Of a stretch of 64,000 nucleotides of DNA, positions 21,983-32,855 are shown piece after piece (position 1 is the stretch's first letter; each line of letters begins with the position of its first letter). The notes below the pieces were generated by a model that had not been told where the DNA came from, ran no database searches, and worked only from the letters and a program-made list of their open reading frames with translations. This stretch comes from Dactylis glomerata (lineage: Eukaryota; Streptophyta; Magnoliopsida; Poales; Poaceae). The DNA lies in contig QXEO01000222.1 of assembly GCA_007115705.1 (NCBI GenBank), positions 4,715,176 through 4,779,175 of the forward strand. Reading direction: 5' to 3'. Position numbers and translations under genes: made by a program.

Positions 21983-22137
21983 TAGTAATGATGGAGGTGC
22001 TTGTCGATGGCAGAAACACATCTAGTAGCTAGGATGTGTAATTTTGGACTTATTACTGCCATTCCCCTATATAATGAAGCTATCTTAAGTATGAATTAAT
22101 GCCTGATCTGATGTATGAGTTTTTTTTAATCATATAG

Positions 22138-23199
22138 ATGAGTCACAATGGAGATTTTTCAGCAACACATGCCGAGGGTAGTAGGGAATCGCTGGCAGCT
22201 GCAGCAGCAGATCAACAACTATCTCCTAATGATTTGCTTCTGAATATTTTACATCAACAACAACAAACCCAGAGGAGGCAAGCTGAAATACTAGAGCACT
22301 TGGTGCAGCAATCAGCTAAAGGAAAGGAAAAATCTGATGGAGATCAACATGGTAGCATTCGCAAATTTCTGCGGCTAAATCCCCCGGCCTTTCAGGGCAG
22401 TGCTAACCCACTCGAGGCAGAGGACTGGCTGACAGAAATAGAGAAGATCTTTGATGCCATGCACTGTCCAGAGGAGGAGAAGGTCTCATTGGCTACGTTT
22501 ATGCTGCAAGGTGGCGCTTTTGATTGGTGGGGGGTGCACAAGAATAAATATACTGAAGAAGTTGTGATTACCTGGAAGTTGTTCAAAGAAGAGTTCTACA
22601 AAAAGTACTTTCCTGAAAGTGTTCAACGGAAAATGGAGTTAGCCTTTCTGCAACTGAAACAGGAAAGGAAGTCTGTTACAGAATATGAAATCGAATTTTC
22701 TAGGCTTGCTCGTTATGCCCCTATTTATGCTAAGGATGATGAAGCCAAAGCTCGACGATTTTCTCAAGGACTTCGGCAACCAATTAAGGGGCGAGTGGAG
22801 GTGTTTGAGCTTAAATCCTTTCGGGATGTTGCTAACAAGGCATTGACTGTGGAGCAAGCTTATGTCGAATAACAAGAGGAAGAGGAGCAACAACGCAAGA
22901 AGATCAAGGTTGATCATAGAAGTCAGGGGAACATGCAGAAGAAGACACATCAGAACTGGCGCCCAAATGTGCGTCCAGTACCGCAGCCAAGAGGTAATAG
23001 TTGTGTCATTTGTCAGGGAAATCACACTGCGTTTCAGTGTGAGCAGCGACATGGAAAATGCTTTGGGTGTGGTAAGGCCGGACACATGATCAGTGAATGT
23101 CGTAGCTCCCAGAAGCAGAATGCTATCAAATCAGCAGCTCCTAAGCCATTACCCGCACCCGCGGCTCAACTGTACTTACCAGCTCCGCCTCCCAACTCT
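22138..23199 (+). CDS. gag: Element C gag: capsid and zinc knuckle, one in-frame stop
   Basis: The ATG at 22138 opens a capsid protein. A Gln-rich N-terminus is followed by the retrotransposon gag domain (LRLNPPAFQGSANPLEAEDW, then GAFDWWGVHKN and the ELKQER-like region to about residue 244). A TAA at 22870-22872 interrupts it. The same frame continues with a basic linker and two Cys/His motifs, CVICQGNHTAFQC and the canonical knuckle CFGCGKAGHMISEC. It runs into the left TSD of the retroposon at 23188-23199 and, without that insert, continues in the same frame into protease and pol at 25445. The stop follows GAA and precedes CAA, so a C-to-T change of a Gln codon is the simplest explanation. 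Readthrough is possible but unproven. Confidence 0.88.
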
Positions 23200-25432
23200 T
23201 TTTTTTTTGAAACGGGAGCAAAAGTTATGCTCCAATCTATTAATTAAGAAGAAGAGAATTGCCAAGTTAATTTATGGAAAACCGGGCGAAAACCAATACA
23301 AACAAATCACAAAGACTCCCAAATCAAGAAACCCCACGCTCTCATGCAAACAACCTAACACTCTCTCCAATGCACAACAACTGCAACTCCCACATGTGAA
23401 CAATTCAAAGAAGCTCTCGATAAGAACACACCCGCTACTTGCAATGAGAAGCACCACAGCCACATAATGGTCCAAACCGAAAGGACGAGCCAAGAAATCG
23501 AAGATCATCCATCAAGCAGCGGCGGACATCATTCCAATGACGCCACTCTTCTTATGTTTGCCCTTCAGTGACTTCTCCTTTCGAGGGCAATCATTCACTT
23601 TTTTGCCATTGCCCTTGACTGCCGTTCCCGTTAGGAGGTAAGCAATCGCCCTCCCACATCCAGGAATAGCAGCCTCCAATTTGCTAAGCACATCACAAAG
23701 CTCTTTTGCGAAAAGAGCATCGGGACTGAGTGTCGGTAAGGGTGCAACTGGCGCGGAAACCACATCAGAGCGCTCAGGCGAGCTCAAGGTCATCGGCGAG
23801 TCCACCTTCACATGCTCCATGGCCAGAGGCAAAGCAGGGCTCTCACAAAGCTCCTGAAGCTCGGGCATGATCTCCAACACTGGTGGCACATCCGTGGCGA
23901 GGGCTTCACCCTCAGTAGCCCCCACTGAGTGCCCAGGCAAGTCCAACTCTAGGTGCACCTCTGACAAGGGAGTTGTTGACTCTCCACACAACTTCTTGAG
24001 CTCGGGCATGATCAACATCACTGGAGCCATGACCTCACTCTCAGATTCAACAGGCACATCGGGGTGCGACAGCGTGCCAGACATGGCACGAGGGGAGAAA
24101 CTGCCAAAAGGGCCTTCTTCCCTAACTTCAGTGACATTGAGCTCGGTCGGAGAAGAGGCTTCAGCTGCAACAGGGGGCGTGTCAAGAGCAGCCCCCGCAA
24201 TCACTAGGAAACTCTCAATCCTCGCAAGGCAATCGTGAAGCTCCGAGCGAAGCAACATGGCCTGCTCTGCCAAAGTAACCTGCGTTACTATCATGGCTGG
24301 GGCAGATGATGCAGTAGGACACTCCGTCTGCGAACACACAGGGGATCGCAGCAAGGGACGAGGATGAACAACAGGTGTCTTTGAAGGACGGCGGACTTGG
24401 ACGGGAGGAGGGCGAGGAGCAGTTTTCCCAATGCAACACTTTGCTTTGTGGCCGAATTCTCGACAGTTGTTGCACCTGAGCGGCTCACAGCAGCTCGAAG
24501 CCCAGTGCCCGGCTTCATGGCAACGATGGCATCTTCCGTTAAGCCAAGCCGGAGGAGGAGGTCGGGTCTTCCTAGCAGTAGAGGTGAAGGCCATCCGGCG
24601 CATACTGCCCCGACGCTGGACGAGCACCCAAGCTGCATCTGCGTTTCCCACGCTGTCTGTCGCGTTGAAAACAACAGGGACTTCCTCTGAGCACAACACA
24701 TGCACCGGCTGATCCGGGGAGACCATCTTGGGGACGAGCTCGTCGGCGACACCTGAGCGTGGATGCGGCGTGGGGTCTTCGACAGGCGCCAGCGCAGGCC
24801 GTGGTGAAGCTACAGAGATTGACTCGAGGGGATCCAGCAGCTTGCCGGAGGAGGCGTCGGCTAGTGGAGCAGGGGCGGCGGGCGTCGCAGGAGGAACGGT
24901 AGTCTTCACGGCCGCGGGAGAGCGCTTCACCATCAAGCTCCCACGATTCGCTGGATCAGCCCTGCGGGAGGCAAGAGCCGCAGCAGCTAGAGCGGCTGCA
25001 GAGAGCGGCGAGGCTAGGGAGGCCCCCGCGGCGGAGGGGGGCGCTGGAGTCGACGCAGGCGGTGGCAGCTGTGGGGGCGACTCCTCTTCGTCTTCCTTGT
25101 CGTCGACGGCAGCCGCGGCAATGGAGGAAGACGGCGTGCCGCCTGCAGACAACACGGCAGACAAGGTTCCGGCCGGCTGCAGCGACAGCCCTTCGAGCGG
25201 CGGCGGGGCAGACGACGACGGGGCCGCAGAGGACATGAGGGATGGCGCGCGAGAGCCCATCTCCCAGGCCCAACTTACCTGCCAGAGGGGAGAAGGCAGC
25301 AGCGTGGATGCCGGATCCGGTCGCTGCAGGCGCGGGGGCGGCCGGAGCTAGGAGATCCGGCCGGCGGCGGCCACGCACGCGGCTAGGGCGCGGACGCGAG
25401 AACCTCACACAGTTACGGTCATCGCCCGTGAT
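23200..25432 (-). mobile_element. Poly(A) retroposon carrying a LINE ORF1-like gene, no ORF2
   Basis: CCTCCCAACTCT is duplicated at 23188-23199 and 25433-25444. The + strand left edge is a run of ten T, which is the poly(A) tail of a minus-strand insert. The whole insert is 2.23 kb: about 170 bp of leader, one 582-codon ORF and about 300 bp of 3' UTR. No endonuclease or reverse transcriptase is present, so it was mobilised by a LINE in trans. Because the TSD is 12 bp and in frame, the gag-pol frame of C resumes exactly after it. Confidence 0.88.
23512..25260 (-). CDS. Intact zinc-knuckle protein of the retroposon (LINE ORF1-like)
   Basis: A 582-residue ORF starts at the ATG at 25260. The first 200 residues are Ala/Ser/Pro-rich low complexity. 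The middle has two adjacent CCHC knuckles, CHRCHEAGHWASSC and CNNCREFGHKAKCC, an arrangement typical of grass LINE ORF1-type proteins. The C-terminal part has two similar leucine/glutamate stretches (MPELKKLCGES and MPELQELCESP), indicating an internal duplication, and a basic end. There are no stops or frameshifts, which suggests recent insertion. It probably binds RNA or single-stranded DNA, and nothing in the sequence gives a more specific role. GC content is much higher than in the surrounding pol gene. Confidence 0.75.
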   Translation of the reverse strand: MGSRAPSLMSSAAPSSSAPPPLEGLSLQPAGTLSAVLSAGGTPSSSIAAAAVDDKEDEEESPPQLPPPASTPAPPSAAGASLASPLSAAALAAAALASRRADPANRGSLMVKRSPAAVKTTVPPATPAAPAPLADASSGKLLDPLESISVASPRPALAPVEDPTPHPRSGVADELVPKMVSPDQPVHVLCSEEVPVVFNATDSVGNADAAWVLVQRRGSMRRMAFTSTARKTRPPPPAWLNGRCHRCHEAGHWASSCCEPLRCNNCREFGHKAKCCIGKTAPRPPPVQVRRPSKTPVVHPRPLLRSPVCSQTECPTASSAPAMIVTQVTLAEQAMLLRSELHDCLARIESFLVIAGAALDTPPVAAEASSPTELNVTEVREEGPFGSFSPRAMSGTLSHPDVPVESESEVMAPVMLIMPELKKLCGESTTPLSEVHLELDLPGHSVGATEGEALATDVPPVLEIMPELQELCESPALPLAMEHVKVDSPMTLSSPERSDVVSAPVAPLPTLSPDALFAKELCDVLSKLEAAIPGCGRAIAYLLTGTAVKGNGKKVNDCPRKEKSLKGKHKKSGVIGMMSAAA

Positions 25433-25444
25433 CCTCCCAACTCT

Positions 25445-28400
25445 AGTGGACCTGCTCAGCGTATGAACAATGGGTCTGGAACTGGAAGGAAGCAAATGGC
25501 CGCACGTGCTAAGGTGAATCATTTGACTCAACAGGAGGCAGATGGAGACAACAACGTGGTGACAGGTATAGTCCAAGTCTGCTCACAAAATGCATTCACT
25601 TTATTTGATACTGGTGCTACGCATTCGTTTGTGTCCTCACACTTTGTTGATACCTATGGTTTAAAAAGTGTTCCTTTAAAAAGAAGGCTTTGTGTAGAAT
25701 CTCCTATGGCAGAAGTAACAGTTAGAAGTGTATGCACTGATTGTCCTATTGTGATAAAAGGGTACAACTCTCTGGCAGACTTAATAGTTCTAGACATGCA
25801 TGATTTTGATATTATACTAGGCATGAATTGGTTAGCAGAAAATCAGGCGTTTATTGATTGTCAAAAGAAACGAGTGATACTCCAAGTACTAGGTCAACGT
25901 AAAATAGTGTATCAAGCAAAACAGAGAAACTCAGAGCGTGTTTTTGTCATAAATTTAGAGGTAAAAGGAAGGAGTATAGAGGAAATACCAGTAGTTAAAA
26001 ATTATCCAGATGTTTTTCCGGATGAATTACCTGGGCTTCCGCCGGACCGAGAAATTGAATTTAGTATAGATTTAATTCCGGGTATGGGTCCTATCTCCAA
26101 AGCTCCATATAGAATGTCACCAGCAGAATTAAAAGAGCTAAAAAGGCAGATTAAGGAGTTAGAAGAAAAACACTTTATCCAGCATAGCATGTCACCATGG
26201 GGCGCACCAGTGCTATTTGTACAGAAGAAAGATCACACGTTACGGCTGTGCAAGGACTACCGGGAGCTGAATAAGGTAACTATCAAAAATAAATACCCGC
26301 TACCTAGGATTGATGATTTATTTGATCAGCTACAAGGCTCGCGAGTATTCTCAAAGATAGATTTGCAGTCTGGATATCATCAGTTAAAAATTAAAAAGGG
26401 AGACATTCCTAAGACAGCTTTTCGTACAAGTTATGGACATTATGAATATGTTGTTATGCCATTCGGACTAACCAATGCTCCAGCAGCTTTCATGGATTTA
26501 ATGAATCGTGTATTCAAACCATTCCTGGATCAATTTGTAGTTGTTTTTATCGATGATATTCTAATCTATTCAAAGACAGAAGAAGAGCATGCAGAGCACC
26601 TAGAAATAGTTCTTCAAACATTAAGGAAGCACAAATTATATGCAAAATTAAAGAAATGTGACTTTTGGTTGAAAGAGGTGGCATTTCTAGGGCATGTTAT
26701 CTCAGGTGAAGGTATATCAGCTGATCCAACAAAGATACAAGCTGTGGTAGACTGGAAGAGACCAACTACTGTCACAGAAATAAGAAGTTTTCTGGGCCTC
26801 GCCGGATACTATCGGAGATTTATTGAAGGTTTTGCACAATTAGCAGCACCTTTGACTCAGCTCACACGCAAGGGAATGAAATTTGTTTGGAGTGAGGAGT
26901 GCGAAGAAAATTTCCAAGAGCTGAAGCATCGCTTGGTAACCGCCCCGGTGTTAGCAGTACCGATTGCAGGAATTGGATACACTATATTTTGTGATGCTTC
27001 AAATATTGGGTTAGGTTGTGTACTCATGCAGAACAATAAGGTGATCGCTTATGCATCTCGACAATTGAAGCTGCATGAGAAAAATTATCCGACACACGAT
27101 TTAGAGTTGGGTGCTGTGGTTTTCGCCTTAAAAATATGGAGACATTATTTGTATGGAGAACATTGTGAAATCTTCACAGATCATAAAAGCTTAAAATATA
27201 TATTTACTCAGAAGGAATTAAATATGCGACAGCGAAGGTGGCTTGAATTGCTCAAAGATTATGACATCAACATAAATTATCATCCAGGCAAAGCCAACTC
27301 TGTTGCTGATGCACTAAGTAGAAAGGGTGATGGCAGAGTAGCAGCTCTGATAACTACACAAAGAGATATACTGAGAGACCTGGAGAAGTTGGGTATAGAA
27401 CTGCAGGTACGTGATTCATCTAGTACCCTAATGGCACTACAAGTCAAACCTGATTTGCAAGATAGGATACGTGAACGGCAAATGGATGACCCTTTTCTTC
27501 TGAAGCTTCGAAATGGAATCGAACAAGGCAATCCATCAGAGTTTCAGGTACGATTGGATGGGTCTTTATGGTTGAGGGACCGCATGTGTGTGCCTGACCA
27601 TTCAGACTTAAAGTTGGAAATCATGCAAGAAGCTCACTCCACACCGTATACTGTGCATCCTGGTAGTACCAAAATGTACCGTGATATTAAAGGAAATTTT
27701 TGGTGGCCCAATATGAAAAGAGAGATAGCAAGGTTTGTACTGGAATGTTCAATATGTCAGCAAGTGAAAGTAGATCATCAGAAGCCAGCGGGTCTTTTGC
27801 AACCATTAGAGATTCCCAGCTGGAAATGGGAAGGAGTTAGTATGGACTTTGTTACTGGGTTACCTCGCACATCTGCAGGTTATGATGCTATTTGGGTTAT
27901 AGTGGACAGACTTACTAAAGTGGCACAGTTCATACCTATAAAGAAGACATTTTCTCTTGAGAGGTTAGCTAAACTATATATTAAGGAGATAGTTGCTAAC
28001 TATGGTATCCCAAATTCTATTGTATCTGATCGAGATCCCAGGTTTGTTTCGAGATTTTGGAAGAGTTTGCATGGTGTGCTAGGAACCAAATTAAATTTCA
28101 GTACCGCATATCATCCTCAGTTTGACGGCCAATCAGAACGAGTTATACAGATCCTAGAAGATATGTTGCGAGCAAGTGTGCTGGATTTCAATGAAAAATG
28201 GGACGAAGCACTTCCTTTGGTTAAATTTGCTTATAACAATAGTTATCAGTCAAGCATCAAAATGGCCCCTTATGAGGCTCTATATGGTAGAAGGTGCCGT
28301 TCTCCTATTTGTTGGGAAGAAATTGGCGAGAGGAAATACCTTGGTCCAGAACTAGTTCAGCAAGCGGAAGAAAAACTGCGCATTATTCGGGAACATCTCA

Positions 28401-28912
28401 AGGCTGCACAAAATCGACAAAAGCATCAAGCTGACCTCAAACGAAGGGCAGTAGAGCTGAGACCAGGTGACTTTGTTTACTTGAAAGTTTCTCCTAAGAA
28501 AGGAACCAGACGTTTTGGACTACGAGGAAAATTAAGCCCAAGGTATGTCGGACCATTTCAGATCATCCAGAAAGTTGGAGCAGTAGCCTATCGTTTGGAT
28601 TTACCTCCAAACTTATCAGGAGTACACAACGTGTTTCATGTATCAACATTAAAGAAGTGTGAGCAGCCTCTCGAGACCGGAAAATTACCCCTTGTGGAAC
28701 TCCGCCCTGATCTATCATATGAGGAGTATCCAATAAAGATCTTGGATTATAAAGATAGAGTTATGAGAAAGAGAACTATCCGATTTTTGAAAGTTCAGTG
28801 GAGCAATCAGACAGAAGAAGAGGCGACGTGGGAAAAGGAGGACGACTTACGTGAAAATTTTCCATATCTTCTGAATACGGGTAACCAAATTTCGAGGACG
28901 AAATTTCTATAA
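25445..28912 (+). CDS. pol: Element C pol: protease, RT, RNase H, integrase, chromodomain
   Basis: This single open frame continues gag after the retroposon; the first ATG is 25463. Domains by residue from that ATG: aspartic protease with FDTGATHSFVS (Asp 49); reverse transcriptase with YPLPRIDDLF, FSKIDLQSGYHQ and the FIDDIL active site (about 363-366); RNase H with FCDAS and FTDHKSL; integrase with the HHCC finger (ending CSICQQVK), the first catalytic Asp in SMDFVTGLP, the second in SDRDPRF and the Glu in DGQSERVIQ; then a C-terminal chromodomain-like segment (VQWSNQTEEEATWEKE). The pol sequence and C-terminal domain are those of Tekay/Del chromoviruses, which direct integration towards heterochromatin. 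The RT block reads LCKDYRELN where a hydrophobic residue commonly replaces Lys. No stop or frameshift is seen over 1,149 codons. Confidence 0.95.
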   Translation, partial: SGPAQRMNNGSGTGRKQMAARAKVNHLTQQEADGDNNVVTGIVQVCSQNAFTLFDTGATHSFVSSHFVDTYGLKSVPLKRRLCVESPMAEVTVRSVCTDCPIVIKGYNSLADLIVLDMHDFDIILGMNWLAENQAFIDCQKKRVILQVLGQRKIVYQAKQRNSERVFVINLEVKGRSIEEIPVVKNYPDVFPDELPGLPPDREIEFSIDLIPGMGPISKAPYRMSPAELKELKRQIKELEEKHFIQHSMSPWGAPVLFVQKKDHTLRLCKDYRELNKVTIKNKYPLPRIDDLFDQLQGSRVFSKIDLQSGYHQLKIKKGDIPKTAFRTSYGHYEYVVMPFGLTNAPAAFMDLMNRVFKPFLDQFVVVFIDDILIYSKTEEEHAEHLEIVLQTLRKHKLYAKLKKCDFWLKEVAFLGHVISGEGISADPTKIQAVVDWKRPTTVTEIRSFLGLAGYYRRFIEGFAQLAAPLTQLTRKGMKFVWSEECEENFQELKHRLVTAPVLAVPIAGIGYTIFCDASNIGLGCVLMQNNKVIAYASRQLKLHEKNYPTHDLELGAVVFALKIWRHYLYGEHCEIFTDHKSLKYIFTQKELNMRQRRWLELLKDYDININYHPGKANSVADALSRKGDGRVAALITTQRDILRDLEKLGIELQVRDSSSTLMALQVKPDLQDRIRERQMDDPFLLKLRNGIEQGNPSEFQVRLDGSLWLRDRMCVPDHSDLKLEIMQEAHSTPYTVHPGSTKMYRDIKGNFWWPNMKREIARFVLECSICQQVKVDHQKPAGLLQPLEIPSWKWEGVSMDFVTGLPRTSAGYDAIWVIVDRLTKVAQFIPIKKTFSLERLAKLYIKEIVANYGIPNSIVSDRDPRFVSRFWKSLHGVLGTKLNFSTAYHPQFDGQSERVIQILEDMLRASVLDFNEKWDEALPLVKFAYNNSYQSSIKMAPYEALYGRRCRSPICWEEIGERKYLGPELVQQAEEKLRIIREHLKAAQNRQKHQADLKRRAVELRPGDFVYLKVSPKKGTRRFGLRGKLSPRYVGPFQIIQKVGAVAYRLDLPPNLSGVHNVFHVSTLKKCEQPLETGKLPLVELRPDLSYEEYPIKILDYKDRVMRKRTIRFLKVQWSNQTEEEATWEKEDDLRENFPYLLNTGNQISRTKFL

Positions 28913-28923
28913 GTAGGGGAGGA
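28913..28923 (+). promoter_or_regulatory. Polypurine tract of element C
   Basis: AAGTAGGGGAGGA ends at 28923, immediately before the right LTR. It is the expected plus-strand primer site. Confidence 0.8.
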
Positions 28924-30745
28924 TGTAAAAACTATGTTTTTATTAGAATTAGAAAATGCATTGAAACTAGCTAAATAAAATAAATAAATTTGATGCTAAG
29001 GAGGTATAAGATGAACTAGAAATTTTGATAACTAGTAATGCCACTTTTAGAATATTATGCATGCAGAAAATATTGTAGCCACATGCAATAGAATAACCTA
29101 GTCTAAATAGATAGTTTTACTTGGTTACGGTGGGGAAAAGAAAGTATGGAACCTAGTCTAGATGGTACTAGCTGACTCATTGCATGCATGATCTAGGTGT
29201 CAAACTTCCAGCATAGAGAAATCTACGCGTCCGTCTGTCAAATTACAGGTGGATAAATAGTGTAGAAAAAAAATGAGTATTAGTTATCGACAATGCGGTG
29301 GACTTCTCTAGAGTTAGCTTAAGCGGTGACTTACTGAGATTTCGCTCTCAGCTATAAAAGGGCAAGAAGCTCGGACTTGTCGCCCCTAAATCACAGTAGG
29401 AGTAGCCAGTTCCACACTAATCTTCTTCTCAAAGGGAGCAATCTCAGACTGCGGTTGCGCCTAGTGGAGTCAGTCCGCTGCGGCGCGGACACAGTCGCAG
29501 GCAAGCATGCGTCCCCTCTCCTTCACAGTCTAGCTGGTCTATGAATCTAATCTGTTGATTCAACACTGTCGCCATACTGCTTGGTTGCTTGCTGTAGCCG
29601 TAGCTGTGTAGTACAGATGCAGGTGTTGTTTATTCTTGCATGCCTGGTACTACTAGCTAGATGGACATGCACGAACTCTACCTCCAGATCACTTTATTGA
29701 CTTCCTAGCTCATGCTTGTTCACCTGCCACATTATCTAATATCTTATTCATTGCTACTAGCTTCTATTCTTGCTAATGCCCTGAACGATGGTAGGAGTAT
29801 TAAGTAGCACATGCATGTTTTCATTTGCTACTGATCCATATAGACAGCTTCTTGCTTACTTAAGTTCTATGCTTGATTTCTGATGATATGACCATTGCCT
29901 GTCACATTTGGTTGACCTTGTACCCATGGTTGGTTCTGTCGAGATCGATGCTCCAAACTTAGTTAGTGGTAATCAGTATTTCCATTTCCTTCTGTAAAAC
30001 CTTGTTGATGAAATTCTGGTATCACGACGGCAAAAACATTGTACCGGTCACAGTTCAGGTATGGGACTGTCTGGGTTCTCTGCTGGGGACGGCCTCTGTT
30101 CGGGAACGTGTCGGTGATGGATCCGTAGGAGCGATCGACATCAGTAGGTCAGAGTGTCCGGGTCTTAGCGGGTAAAAGAACACTGCTCGGCTAGCACCTG
30201 TGTGGAGCTAGTCGAGACTGTCGACGTCGGAGTACCCCTCTGCAGAGTGTAAAAGCGTGAATATTCACCCCTGTGACTCCCGGGTTGGGAAAGCTTGCTG
30301 TCATGTGTGATGCTAGTTATTTTTCCTTATTTGAACTCTATTTTACAGCTATATCATCTTTGCCACTTTGCTGATCTCCTTACGTTGAACTAATGTCATC
30401 TGTCCTTTTTGTGCATGCATGCTTGCTGAGTATGCCATCATACTCATCCTTGTTATTTCTAATCTGTTGCAGAAACCAGTGATGTTGGACAGGATGGCGA
30501 TGCATAGGTACAGTGATGTTGGACAGGATGGCAATGCATAGGAGTAGTACCTGCGGGATGGGACATGAATAAAATGAACTTGCATGTAACTTTGTAGCTG
30601 AATCTATGTACTGGCAAAGTGAATGAATAAAATGTCCCTGTGTTTAGCCTTTCAAATATCTTTCTCTTAGCCTTACATGTTTAAGTTTGCAAGATTGTAA
30701 ACATGTGGCGGTTGTCGTAACTAGGCCCGACTTTGGGGCATGACA
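28924..30745 (+). repeat. Right LTR of element C with a 34-bp tandem duplication
   Basis: This is 1,822 bp, 34 bp longer than the left LTR. The difference is a duplicated stretch holding CAGTGATGTTGGACAGGATG at about 30478-30541. A TATA box is at 29353-29361 and the shared motif CCTCTGCAGAGTGTAAAA at 30237-30254. Confidence 0.95.
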
Positions 30746-31179
30746 ATGTTAATGGTTATGATTGCCATGCTTTATGTGATCTAGGTGCTAGTATTTCTAT
30801 CATGCCTAGAAAGATTTATGACATGCTTGATTTACCACCGCTTGAAAAATGTTACTTTGATGTTCCTATCGCTGATGTTGCTAAGAAGAAACCTTTGGGA
30901 AGGATTAATGATGTTCTTATTGTGGTTAACAATAACCTTGTTCCCGTTGATTTTCTTGTTATGGACGTTGAATGCCATGCTTCATGTCCTATTATTTTGG
31001 GAAGACCCTTTTTTCGAACTGTAGGTGCTATTATTGATATGAGGGAAGGCACTATCAAATATCAATTCCCACTAAAGAAATGTATGGAACACTTCCCTAG
31101 GAAAATAAAGAAGTTACTTTTTGACTCTATTCTTAGAGCAAATTATGAGCTTGATGCTTCATCACTTGATATTACTTGA
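30746..31179 (+). CDS. Element B aspartic protease, last coding part of the element
   Basis: Retropepsins process gag. The frame resumes after element C with NGYDCHALCDLGASISIMP. DLGAS replaces the usual DTGAS, as is normal in the Athila lineage. The second conserved block is CPIILGRPFFRTVGAIIDM. The frame ends at a stop at 31177-31179 about 60 residues after this block, where a complete element would pass into reverse transcriptase. Without element C the upstream frame is one nucleotide out of phase with gag (see gag at 8526). Confidence 0.85.
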
Positions 31180-31806
31180 TTCGCAATTTTCTGCGCCTAG
31201 CTCAAAGGCGTTAAAAAAAGCACTCTTGGGAGATAACTCAATGTTTTATTTTCAGTACTTTTTCTTTTATTTGAGTCTTGGAAGTCATTACTACTGTAAT
31301 GACTGCTCCTTATCTTGTTTATTTCGTTTTTGTGCCAAGAGAAGCCTCTAATTTGAGTGAGGTAAAGATTTGGGGATGTTGCTGTCCTAAAACTGTTTTC
31401 GGTGCTGCACCGTAAAAATTCGTATAAATTCTCTGTATATCTTTTGGACCTGAGATTTCTTGTACATATGCCCCAGGTTATATCCAAACTTTTGTTAGTT
31501 GAACACTTTTTGATTTGAGCAACAGAAAATCCCTCAAAAATTCGACCTTTGTCAGCTGTTCAGTTTTGACAGATTTCTGCCAATATTTGTGTTTGCCACT
31601 TTATCGCTTTCTTTTGAGTTCTTTTGATCACGGAACTTTTGGGGAGGTTGCTACAGTAGTATTTGCTATATATGTGGTAGTTTTGAGTTGAAACCTGAAG
31701 CAAAAAGAGGTTGATTATATGTTATGCTTGCACTAATGTTGCTAATAGAATTGTGTTTAGTTTTGTATGAAGAAAGTTTTCAAGTGTAGGGATTGGAGAA
31801 TGATGA
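31180..31806 (+). other. Element B non-coding interior, left part
   Basis: This follows the protease stop. It is AT-rich with no RT, RNase H or integrase trace in any frame. The interior continues at 42480, after element D. GATGA at 31802-31806 is the TSD of D. Confidence 0.75.
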
Positions 31807-32855
31807 TGAAAGTACAAGGATGTCGCCTAGAGGGGGGGTGAATAGGCGATTTAAAACTTTTACGAGTGGCTTGACAAATGCGGAATAAAACTAATGTTTA
31901 ATTTGCCAAGCATACAAAACCTAAACAAACTAGGTTCACCTATGTGCACCAACAACTTATGCTAGACAAGATAAGCAACTATGAGATAGCAAGATATATA
32001 TAACTTCAAACACGAAGGCTATCACAAAGTAAATTGCATAAGTAAAGAAGCTTGGGTATAGAAATAACCGAGGGACGCGGAGACAATGATGTATCCCGAA
32101 GTTCACACCCTTGCGAGTGCTAATCTCCGTTGGAGCGGTGTGGAGGCACAAGGCTCCCCAAACGCCACGGAGGCTCACCGTAATCTCCTCGAGCCCTCCC
32201 ACCAAGATGGAAGACCTGACCACTATGGGACACTTGAGGGTGGTCACCGAACCCGTACAAGCTTGGGGCAATCTCCACAACTCAATTGGAGGCTCCCAAG
32301 AATCGCCACTGAGGCACCACAAAGCTTGGGAAGATCTCCACAACTTAATTGGAGGTCCCCAAGTAATTTCCACGGAGGCACCACAAAGCTTGGGAAGATC
32401 TCCACAACTCAATTGGAGGTCCCCAAGTAATCCACTAAGCCACTAAGCCGTCCAGGGTTCCAATAACCCAAGAGTAAAAAGCTTAACGAACTTTTCACCA
32501 CCGAATCTCCGAGGAGAACTCAAACCGATGCAACCAATGCAATGGCAAGAACACAAGTGCTCAAATCCTTCTCACTTAAATCCTGCCAAAGCAACTAATG
32601 CTATGGAGGGATATGAGAGGAAGAACAAAGGAAGAAATCCACAAAGAACTCCAAGATCTAGATCCAATGGGTTCCCCTCACAAAGAGGAGGAAGTGATTG
32701 GTGGAAATATAGATCTAGATCTCCTCTCTCTTTTCCCTCAAAGATATGCAAGAATCATGGGAGAAATTGAGAGATGGGCAAGCTTTCCAAGGTCAACAAT
32801 GGAGGGAGAGAGAGGGGAAAATCGAGCTAACCCAAGCTTGAAGAAGGGGAAGGGC

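Larger units (their letters stand above)
10157..30745 (+). mobile_element. Element C: Tekay/Del-type chromovirus (Ty3), host of a MULE and a retroposon
   Basis: The LTRs run from TGTAAAAACTATG to GGGGCRTGACA, with ATGTT duplicated at 10152-10156 and 30746-30750. The primer-binding site is tRNA-Met type. The order is left LTR, a pre-gag ORF, gag, pol with a C-terminal chromodomain-like region, a purine tract, then the right LTR. Without the MULE and the retroposon (each with one TSD copy) it is about 9.3 kb. LTR divergence is about 1.0% by hand count, the lowest in the nest. It is the only LTR element here with a polymerase. One stop in gag is the only coding defect I found. Confidence 0.93.

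Noticed and set aside
24397..25466. Several + strand and alternative minus-strand ORFs over the retroposon
   Set aside because: High GC keeps many frames open. Only 25260-23512 has zinc knuckles and the right orientation relative to the poly(A).
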